DNA of 25,000 nucleotides from Chrysomallon squamiferum (lineage: Eukaryota; Mollusca; Gastropoda; Neomphalida; Peltospiridae), in contig CM022678.1 in the NCBI GenBank assembly GCA_012295275.1, forward strand, positions 15,418,045 through 15,443,044. The letters run 5' to 3'. The notes beneath the pieces are model-generated. The model made no database searches and had not been told where the DNA came from. It saw only the letters and a list, made by a program, of their open reading frames with translations. Both the position numbers and the translations under genes were made by a program. This document shows, piece after piece, positions 1 to 14,052 of this stretch. Numbering within the stretch: position 1 is the stretch's first letter; every line of letters starts with the position of its first letter.

Positions 1-1492
1 AAAAAAATTATAAACTAAAAAACTATATAAAAAAAAAAAAAAAAATAAAAAAAAAAAATTATAACTACTCTACTGTATAAAAAAAAAAAAAAAATTATAA
101 CTACTCTACTGTATAACAAAAAAAAAAAAAAAAATTAAACTACTCTACTGTATAAAAAAAAAAAAAAAAAATTATAACTACTCTACTGTATAATAAAAAA
201 AAAAATTATAACTACTCTACTGTATAAAAAAAAAAAAAAATCTACTGTATAAAAAAAAAAAAAAAAAACTGTATAACCAAAAAAAAAAAAATTATAACTA
301 CTCTACTGTATAAGAAAAAAAAAAAAATATAACTGTATAAAAAAAAAAAAATTATAACTACTCTACTGTATAAAAAAAAAAATTATAAACTCTACTGTAT
401 AACCAAAAAAAAAAAAAAAAAAAAAATTATAACAACTCTACTGTATAAAAAAAAAAAAATAAAAAAATAAAAATTAAAAAAAACTAAATAAAATTAAAAA
501 AAAACTTATACAAAAAAAAAAAATAAAAAAAAAAAAAATTATAACTACTCTACTGTATAAAAAAAAAAAAATTATAACTATTCTACTGTATAAAAAAAAA
601 AAAAAAAAAAAAAAATTACTGTATAACAAAAAAAAAAAAAAAATTATAACTAATCTATAAAAAAAAAAAATTATAACTAAAAATTGTAAACAAAAAAAAA
701 AAAAATTATAACCTCTACTATATAATTAAAAAAAAAAAAAATTATAACAACTCTACTGTATACAAAAAAAAAAAAATTATAACTATTCTACTGTATAAAA
801 AAAAAAAATTATAACTACTCTATTATAACAAAAAAAAAAAAAATTATAACTAAAAAAAAAAAAAATTATAAAAAAATAAAAAAAAAAAAAAAAAAAAAAA
901 AAATGTATAAAAAAAATTAAAAAAAAAAAAAAAAAAAACTACTCTACTGTATAAAAAAAAAAATTATAACTATTCTACTGTATCAAAAAAAAAAATAAAA
1001 CTGTATAACAAAAAAAAAAATTATAACTACTACTCTACTGTATAACAAAAAAAAAAAAAAAATTATAAATCTGTATAAAAAAAAAAAAAAAAATAAAAAA
1101 AAAAAAATTATAACTATTCTACTGTATAAAAAAAAAAAAAATAAAAAAAAGTAAAAAAAAAAAAAATTAAAAAAATTATAAAAACAAAAAAAATTATAAC
1201 TAAAAAAAAATAACAAAAAAAAAAAAAATTATAACTACTCTACTGTATAAAAAAAAAAAAAAAAAAAATTATAACTACTCTACTATATAAAAAAAAAAAA
1301 AATTATGACTACTCTACTGTATAACAAAAACAAATATCATAACTCATCTACTGTATAATTAAAAAAATTATAACTACTCTACTATATAACAAAACAAAAT
1401 TATAACTATTCTACTATATAACAAAAAAAAAAGAAAACTGTCTGACTACTCTACTGTATAACAAAAACAATTATAACTACTCTACAGTTTAG
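1..1492. repeat. A-rich minisatellite array
   Basis: Dozens of irregular copies of a core TTATAACTACTCTACTGTAT followed by 10-25 A residues. Copies decay towards the right (1300-1492). The core starts with TTATA and ends with TATAA, so each copy has short inverted ends. It lies upstream of a GH9 exon, so it is probably intronic. Confidence 0.95.
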
Positions 1493-1855
1493 CAAACTTT
1501 TTTTTTTTTTAAAATTATAACTGCTGTACTACAAACCTGTACTATTACTGTTACTACTACTACGAATACTATTACTAGATCTGTTACTATTGCTAAAATA
1601 AAATAAATTCTGTTCCATTGCAATTATTTTTACTATTGTTATTATTGTTGTTGATCTACTATCTCTTTTTTCACTGTTAATACTATTATTAATTAGTATT
1701 ACCAATAATAATAATAACTACTACACTACAAACTATTACTGTTACTATTACTACGAATATTACTATTAATACTACCGATATTGCAACATTATTTACTACT
1801 ACATCTACTATATCTTACTTTTCTTATTCTGTTGTTTTATTGTTTGTGTTTACAG
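1493..1855 (+). other. Low-complexity intron sequence before the first visible GH9 exon
   Basis: TACTAT/ACTACT-rich DNA with a pyrimidine-rich end that serves the acceptor at 1855. No exon carrying the missing GH9 N-terminus is visible. Confidence 0.7.
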
Positions 1856-5151
<3,296 letters not shown>

Positions 5152-5160
5152 TGAAATAAT

Positions 5161-5196
5161 ACCAATAATAACAATAACAATAACAATAACAATAAC

Positions 5197-5255
<59 letters not shown>

Positions 5256-5262
5256 TGATGAT
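5161..5262. repeat. AACAAT/(AAT)n/(ATG) microsatellite
   Basis: Starts 10 bases after the GH9 stop codon, so it probably forms part of the 3' untranslated region. A shorter (AAT)n run follows at 5549-5575. Confidence 0.95.
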
Positions 5263-5550
5263 ACCGGTATTTACAAATAAAGGAAATAATATTAATAATA
5301 TTTATGATTATTATTATGATGATGATGATAACTCCAACATCAACAACATCAATTCTCATAACAAAAGGAACCAGAAAAACAACAACAAAGAGAAACTGGA
5401 TAACAACAACAACGAGTAAACAAATATCACAATATATTATTGTTTTCTTAGGTTGCTGATTACATTTTTTTTTTTACAAATATTTGTACCTTTCTTTATT
5501 GGAATTGTTAATAAAGTTGTTAACCCATAGAATTATTATTTGTTTTAATA

Positions 5551-5581
<31 letters not shown>

Positions 5582-7452
5582 GAATAAGAAGCAGAAAAAG
5601 AAAAAAGAAGAATTTCTTAAAAAGGAGAAAGACAAAAAACAAGCAACAACACCTGCAACAAATGCTTTTCGCGACTTCACAATAAACATGTTTCCAAACC
5701 ATTCACTCGCTCTTTAACTGGTGACAGAAAACTAACGATATCGACTGCTGTTCAGAAACTGAGGAGTGTGTCTTTGTTCAATAACAGAAACATGGTCGAA
5801 CTCATGATTCAAAGATCAAAACTGACAGATGATTCGCTTTGAAATATTTTGATGAAGATTGATGGGACCACCATGCAGTATTAATGTTTTAAAGACATGG
5901 GAATTACAAATATTTACCAGCTTTGTTGAAACAAACGTGTTTGATTTATTTACTAAGTTATAATAGTAAATATATCGCTGTCCGCATTAATATTTTCGTT
6001 TGACTTTTTTGAAAGTTTATATCCAGTTTCTTGTATTTTAAACCTCTTTTTTTTTTCTTTTTTTCTTTTTTTAAGGTTGTTTTTTACTTTTATTTCTTGA
6101 TTTGCTCTCCCTGAAACTAATAAGATGAACATTAATTAAAAAAAAAAAAAACAAACAAACAAACAAACAAACAAACAATAAACAAATAAATAAACAAAAT
6201 GACATTAAAAGATTCGAAATCAGCAGGTACAGTTATCCACATTTTATACTAAGGCACGTTGAAAAGCTTGAGTTATCTGCCCATTACATATTTACTGAAA
6301 TAACCGTGTAATGGATTTCGCCATGTTTTGGATGTATTTTGAAATTTTATTAATTTTTGAACTTTTGTTATTATCGTCAGTTGTTTGATATAACTGAAAT
6401 AATCATTTCATTTACGACACATCATCGTGATTTTTAAAACTATAATTAACATTTGTTACGTTTCTATTTTTCTTCTTCTTATTTATTTATTTATTTATTT
6501 GAACATTTCTCTATCAATAAAAAAAGAATTTTGAACCATCCAGAAGATTTGCCTAGAACGGGAAAAAGCAGAGATCTGATTGCGTTAATGTCATAAAAAA
6601 TTTAAATTATATTGTAAATGACTTACGAGTTAAACCTGCATTAACTCAGATTATTAACAAATTATCCGTTGTTTAATTTAAAATATCTATCTAACACACG
6701 AGTGAATACAACAGAATATAGTTCCTGATGAATCACAATCAATGAAAAAAAAAGAAGTTTTATATATATAATACAACGTACATAAATTATAACAACACAC
6801 GATGTTCGTTATTATTATTTTTTTATTTCACACACGGTAACAAAAAGAAACTTTACATGTATATGAAGTGTACTGTTAATACACAATTCATATATGAGTC
6901 GAAAATTCTATTACGTTTTTAAAGTTATTTTTGGTTTTTAGAAGTTTATCTTTTGTCCTATTTTTTTTTTTTTTTTTTTTTTTCTGTGGGAGTAATAATT
7001 TTTGTTCGTTGAACCTGATTTATCATGTTCAACGAATTTTTCTTCTGTTTCAAATTTATTATTTTGTTTCCTAATATTTATTTAATTTATATTTATTATT
7101 ATTTGTATTTGATTTTGTCGATGACTTTAATGAAAATATAAAATTATAATTAATTAGAATGAATATTCAGCATCATCGCTAGGCAGTCTTTGTCTACACA
7201 ATTATTCTTAATTAATTTAAATTTTGGAAAATATACAATATCTAAAATATAAAATATTTTTGAACAAATGTGCATATATATATAAATAAAACATGTATGT
7301 AGTCACTCGATTTTTAAGGAATACATTATATAAATGTGTTAACTTCTTAAAAAAAATACTACTACTAATAAAAAGATTCACATAATGTTTGTTTTTTAAA
7401 CATAAATTACATCTATACAATTTTATAGAAATAATTTTTAATACTGGCCATA
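5263..7452. other. Convergent intergenic region without a recognised gene
   Basis: Lies between the 3' ends of the GH9 gene and gene A and should contain both 3' untranslated regions. AT-rich, with an A/(AAAC)n run at 6136-6180 and a T run at 6961-6983. Open frames in it are short and of low complexity. No RNA gene or transposon end was recognised. Confidence 0.7.
5276..5281 (+). promoter_or_regulatory. Possible poly(A) signal of the GH9 gene
   Basis: AATAAA lies 125 bases after the stop. A second AATAAA at 5681-5686 is an equal candidate. The sequence is AT-rich, so chance matches are likely. Confidence 0.3.
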
Positions 7453-7458
7453 TTTATT
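7453..7458 (-). promoter_or_regulatory. Possible poly(A) signal of gene A
   Basis: AATAAA on the minus strand, about 110 bases after the stop codon, at the edge of a (TTA)n tract. Plausible by position only. Confidence 0.35.
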
Positions 7459-7477
7459 ATTATTATTATTATTATTT
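7453..7477. repeat. (TTA)n microsatellite
   Basis: Short trinucleotide run downstream of the gene A stop. Confidence 0.9.
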
Positions 7478-7566
7478 TAAAAGGGAAAAAAATTTACTAC
7501 GAAATATAAACTAATACAAATCGAGGCAACAACCACAACAAAGTTTATGTTATTTACAACACCACG

Positions 7567-8226
7567 TCAAGGAGACCAAGCTGAGTAGTAGTTCTGTGCG
7601 TGTAGAAATACTAGAAACAAGACAACGAGTTCTGACGTCGTGACCGGTGACTTCCCGTTTCCTGCAGTCGTCAGTGAACAGTTGGACACGCTTAGTATGA
7701 CCTGAGCTGGCCACGGGGTCACTTTAGGGACGTCGCCAGTTCCGTGCGCCGTCACCGTCAACGGCGTTGACGAGCCGATGTTCTGCTTCACCTTCAAGAA
7801 AACCTGACCGTCAGCAAATACCTGGACGTTGGCGTCTTCAACAGGATTGTAAATGACGAGCTTGTTGCTGTAGGACAAGTCTGCGTCTGTCGCATTCACG
7901 GCGCCGATGATGCCAGGTTCGGTGCAGTCGTAGATGCTGAAGACGTACGCTGCTTTTGTGAATATCGGCGGGTTGTCGTCGATGTCTTGAAAAGTGATTC
8001 TCACAGTGGCGGAGTCTTTGGCGCCCTGGTTGTCCACGACGTCGACGCCAAGGGTTACTGACGTTGGGTGGACGCCACCGTCGACGTCCCACGTCACGGT
8101 TGACGTGATGATGCCCGACGTGGGGTTGATGATGAAGAGACCGTTTGGATTTCCAGAAGCGATGCTGAAGAAATGACTGTCCATTCCGTCCTGATCCGTG
8201 ACCCCAAAGTTTGCATCTACCACAGC
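7567..8226 (-). CDS. Gene A exon 8: repeats 4 and 5 and the C-terminus
   Basis: Starts at TTCTTGCAG|GCTGTGGTAGAT. Encodes AVVDANFGVTDQDGMDSHFF, GLFIINPTSGIITS, DIDDNPPIF, TDADLSYS and ends ...NCSLTTAGNGKSPVTTSE, LVVLFLVFLHA, QNYYSAWSP, then TGA. It corresponds to gene B exons 8 and 9 without the intron between them (expected near 8040). No B-like Pro/Thr stalk or full-length membrane helix is present. The short hydrophobic segment after small residues could be an atypical GPI-attachment signal, but the polar last nine residues argue against it. Confidence 0.9.
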   Translation of the reverse strand, partial: AVVDANFGVTDQDGMDSHFFSIASGNPNGLFIINPTSGIITSTVTWDVDGGVHPTSVTLGVDVVDNQGAKDSATVRITFQDIDDNPPIFTKAAYVFSIYDCTEPGIIGAVNATDADLSYSNKLVIYNPVEDANVQVFADGQVFLKVKQNIGSSTPLTVTAHGTGDVPKVTPWPAQVILSVSNCSLTTAGNGKSPVTTSELVVLFLVFLHAQNYYSAWSP

Positions 8227-11192
8227 CTGCAAGAATAGTCATAAGTATTACTTATTTTTATATCTACCACAGCCTGCAAGAACAGTCATAACTATTACTT
8301 ATTTTATATCTACCACAGCCTGCGAGAATAGTCATAACTATTACTTATTTTTATATCTACCACAGCCTGCGAGAATAGTCATAACTATTACTTATTTTTA
8401 TATCTAGCACAGCCTGCGAGAATAGTCATAAGTATTACTTACTTTTATATCTACCACAGCCTGCGAGAATAGTCATAAGTATTACTTATTTTTATATCTA
8501 CCACAGCCTGCGAGAATAGTCATAAGTATTACTTATTTTTATATCTAGCACAGCCTGCGAGAATAGTCATAAGTATTACTTACTTTTATATCTACCACAG
8601 CCTGCGAGAATAGTCATATTACTTATTTTTATATCTAGCAAGTGTGGATTTATGAAAAGATCAAATAATTGTACAAGCAAAATGAATTAAATTTCAATTC
8701 CATGGAAATTTGTTTCTGATAAATATAATATTTTATTTATATCAGTTTATGTCAATTTAAATTCGAAAGGAGCATCTAAAAAAGAGAAATTATACTACTG
8801 TGTGTGGATTTTATACATTTTCATACGCCAATAGTTATTTTCCAAAATTTGAATTTATTACAACCTTTGTATTAACTGGGCTGAGGTTTATTTAATTTCT
8901 GAATCTGACAATGTTTAAGATAATCTACAGCACGATGGGACACTAATGTTTAAGATAATCTACAGCACGATGGGACACTAATGTTTAAGATAATCTACAG
9001 CACGATGGGACACTAATGTTTAAGATAATCTACAGCACGATGGGACACTAATGTTTAAGATAATCTACAGCACAATGGGACACTAATGTTTAAGATAATC
9101 TACAGCACGATGGGACACTAATGTTTAAGATAATCTACAGCACGATGGAACACTAATGTTTAAGATAATCTACAGCACGATGGGACACTAATGTTTAAGA
9201 TAATCTACAGCACGATGGGACACTAATGTTTAAGATAATCTACAGCACAATGGGACACTAATGTTTAAGATAATCTACAGCACAATGGGACACTAATGTT
9301 TAAGATAATCAACAGCACGATGGGACACTAATGTTTAAGATAATCTACAGCACAATGGGACACTAATGTTTAAGATAATCTACAGCACGATGGGACACTA
9401 ATGTTTAAGATAATCTACAGCACAATGGGACACTAATGTTTAAGATAATCAACAGCACGATGGGACACTAATGTTTAAGATAATCTACAGCACGATGGAA
9501 CACTAATGTTTAAGATAATCTACAGCACAATGGGACACTAATGTTTAAGATAATCTACAGCACAATGGGACACTAATGTTTAAGATAATCTACAGCACGA
9601 TGGGACACTAATGTTTAAGATAATCTACAGCACAATGGGACACTAATGTTTAAGATAATCTACAGCACAATGGGACACTAATGTTTAAGATAATCAACAG
9701 CACGATGGGACACTAATGTTTAAGATAATCAACAGCACGATGGGACACTAATGTTTAAGATAATCTACAGCACGATGGAACACTAATGTTTAAGATAATC
9801 TACAGCACAATGGGACACTAATGTTTAAGATAATCTACAGCACGATGGGACACTAATGTTTAAGATAATCTACAGCACAATGGGGGATAATCAACAGCAC
9901 GATGGGACACTAATGTTTAAGATAATCTACAGCACGATGGAACACTAATGTTTAAGATAATCTACAGCACAATGGGACACTAATGTTTAAGATAATCTAC
10001 AGCACAATGGGACACTAATGAGACGTACGGCTTTTCCCTCTTTAAGCGTGACTGCGAAGTATTTTGGTGACAGGACGGGGGGGTCGTTTTCGTTCATCAC
10101 CCTGACGTCCAGGTAGAACGTGGCCTTTGGACAAAACCCGTTTGTGATGTTTACGCGAATCTTGATCAGACTCATAGCAGCATTCTCAGCGTCAAGCTTC
10201 TGACTTCAGTATCAGGTTGTTTCCTAAAAATGAGTTAATACTGGTACATAAATATATAAATAAATATAAATATATATAATGTAATGGAACGTAACGAAAA
10301 GTAACGCAAATAAAAAAAAAAAAAAAAAAAAAAAAATCACACGCACTCACATGCACACGTAACGACGTAATGTATGGTAACGTAAATTAAAATATCGTAT
10401 CAACGTAATATAATAAAACAATAAAATTCAGACAACAAAAACCAGCTCTAGGCGATCAATATGAAATTAAATAAAAAGATTTCACGTTTGACATATAAAT
10501 ATTATTAGCCATTATGAACATGTCGGTGAAGACGAAATGGATCTAAAACATAATGGCCAACATGTTTAGAATGAATAATTATAACCTAAAAATTGTACCT
10601 GTAATCCACAATGTAGATAAAAAATAAACATCACTGAGTAAGAACCTGATTTTACAGATCACTTAAAAACTTTAAATTTTATTTTCCCACCCATATAATA
10701 ATCTTTTGTTATTTAACATGCAGGGTACTGAACTTTACACAGTATTACCATACTGGAAAACAAACTGTTGTGACAAATACAACGTGTCGGATGTTGACAC
10801 AACGTACACAACGTACCCGAGACAGAGAAGAACCCCTGCAGGGAGGGGTTGGCCATGATGAGCTGGTAGGTGAGGGGCGGGGCGGGCGGGGTCGCTACGA
10901 ACGTGTACACCGTGCTGCCCACGTCTGTGTGTTCTCCCACCGAAGTCTGTCTGTTAGCGTTTGTCAGCTGAGGTGGTGTGTAGTAATCTGTAACAACAAC
11001 AACACCGACAACGTATCGACAACGATAATAGTTGTAGTAGTAGTAGAAGAAGTAATAATAATATCATGAAGAAGAAAGGAAAAGCGAAAGATCAATATCA
11101 CCATCTATATTATTAATGCTAAGGACATGAACAATAATAATAACAATAGCATCCATAACAATACAAATAAAAGAAGAAACATTATCAATAGT

Positions 11193-11248
<56 letters not shown>

Positions 11249-12368
11249 AGGACAGCCCAGTTAGATCAGAGAGGTACTTGTTACTGTATTTTCAAAACTA
11301 TTTTATTTATTTTTCAGATCTCAAAGTGAGCTGTTTTCAGTTACTGGTAAATGTAAATAACTATTTTAAATTAGCAGGTAAACAGTAAACAGTGAAAAAA
11401 CAAACAAACAAACAAGAAGAAGAATGAGACATACGCTGCAGTTCGCACGTGATCACGAGCGGACTGGGGTTCACATCTCTGCTGTCACGGACTCGCACGA
11501 AAAAAGTGATGACAGGAAAACAGAGATTTGTTAGAACTGTTCTCGCCCGTATTATTCCATCACCTGAAGAAAAGAAAGAACGGAATCTCTTATTTAAATA
11601 CACACTCAGACCTTCTTTTTTCTTCTTCTTCTTTTCTTTTTTAAATCTAACAATGGCGTTTAGATTAAAATAAAAAAAAAAAAAAAAAAAAATTGATTTC
11701 GCTACATGACTGAGCCCGTGTTTTCTGGAATAACCAAAGTTCGTTATACAAATTTAAAAATATTGAGCAGTTTATTTATTTATTTATTTATTTATTTGTT
11801 TACTTGTTTATTTATTTGTTTATTTATTTATTTATTAATTACTTGTTTATTTATTTGTTTATTTATTTATATATTTCTTATTCTTTCACTAAATTTATTT
11901 TTATTTTTGATGAAGGTAAAAATAAACATACGTCCTATTTTGAAGTTGTCCACGTCAGGAACGGAGGTGAGGTTGTAAATAATTGGGTCTGTCTCGAAGT
12001 CTTTCACGTTGGTGACCGCGTACACGGGGTCGTTCGTCTTCACGGCAACAACATCTATAGGTGTAGTACACGAAACTGAAATAAAAATAAACAACTATAC
12101 GATTTTGATGCAACAGATTTGTATCAATCAAATCATGAAACACTGGGATAGAAATAATTACAACAACAGCAACAAAAACAACAACAACAGTAATAATAAA
12201 CACAATAACAATAACAACAACAACAATAACAATAATAACAAATACAACAACAATAAAACAAATAATAATAATAATAATAATAACGAAAAATATTAACAGC
12301 AACAACGGCAACAAATATAGTAATAATAATAATAGTAATTTATTGTTACTACTTCACACAAAATAACT

Positions 12369-12417
<49 letters not shown>

Positions 12418-12841
12418 TGATGATGATGATGATAATGATGATGATGTTGATGATAAAGAGGACTGTATACCAGACGATGATCCGGTAAACACGGGATACT
12501 GGTTGGGGATGACGTTGACGTTGATGGTGGCTTGGGTAGCCTCTTTCCCGTCAGTGCACTCTAATTTGATGACGTAGCCACGCGCTGAAGCAAATTCTAC
12601 ACCCCCGGATAACTTCTCATAGAATAAACAGTAATCTGTAAATACATATATATTGATGTGTGTGTATATATATATATATTTTTTTTTTTTTAACATCAAT
12701 CATGTTGCTACGGTGCACACAAAATAACTTTTAAAAATTAATAATAATAAATATATGAAAGTATACAAACAATGACTGAAAAACAATTGTTTGAAGATCC
12801 ATTAATTGTGTTTTTTTTAATTTCATCATTTGCGGTGTTAT

Positions 12842-12923
<82 letters not shown>

Positions 12924-13365
12924 ACACTATCTCACCACTGACGGGGCTAATCTGATGAACTGAAAAACAGTTTGTGCAGTGACTTGTGGGTCCGATAGAT
13001 GTCACTGCATTAGAAGACACGAACCGGACCGTGTACGGTGACGTGTGTGTGCACGGGATGCACGTGAGCTGTTTCCCTCCGTCTTCATTCTCTCTGAGGT
13101 TTACCGTCACAAGCGTTCTGGCCACGTAGGGTGCATTCTGCACAATAAAATAATAACGAGTCTTACATTAATTATCTTTACGTTGATCCGTTTTTTTCGT
13201 TTTGTGTTTTATTTTTTCGTTTTTCTGTTAAAGAAAACACAGCTAAAACGTGAAAAATAAAAAGCAGAAAATAAACTTGAAAAGTATCGTTTTACTTAAT
13301 AAATTCAGTTCAGTTTTAATATTATTAATAATAAGTATTAAACAACATAAAATACGACAACAACC

Positions 13366-13420
<55 letters not shown>

Positions 13421-14021
13421 TAACAACAACAATAATATAATAGTAATAATAACAACAACACTAATAATAGTAGTAGTAGCAGTAATAATAATAATAATAT
13501 ACACGAACGTTGTCAAAAATATATAATGTAAGATATCTTGTGTACGAACTGACCCATATACAGGAAAAGACAAACAATAGGTCGTGAATAGTTACTGCTG
13601 TTTTATTAATACCTAGTAAGTTATGAACTGCAGGATCGCGAGCACGTGTTCGAAACAACAGAAATGTCTGTGTAATGTGAGAATAGCATGAATTAACTCA
13701 GTACCTTGAGACAGTGACTGAAGTTTAATAACTGTCTTTCTGAATGTTGGTCCGGTGCGGACGTAAATTCACTTATACTATTATATGGTCATTAGAATTT
13801 AAGGATGAAAAAAATACGGATATTCTGAATAAAGGTTTATATTTTATTTTAATTTTTGTGTTGCAATACAAAAATAAACACATAAAATACAACAACAACA
13901 ACGACAATAATAACAGCACCAACAGCAGCAACAACAATAATAATAATAACAGCACAACAACAACAACAATAATAACAACAACAACAACAATAATAATAAT
14001 AATAATAATAACAACAACAAC

Positions 14022-14052
<31 letters not shown>

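Noticed and set aside
8198-8407. Plus-strand open frame through the 47-bp repeats
   Set aside because: Periodic product of a tandem repeat, antisense to gene A exon 8 and its intron.
8911-10017. CRISPR-like appearance of regular repeats
   Set aside because: Repeats are directly head to tail with no spacers, inside an intron of an animal gene.
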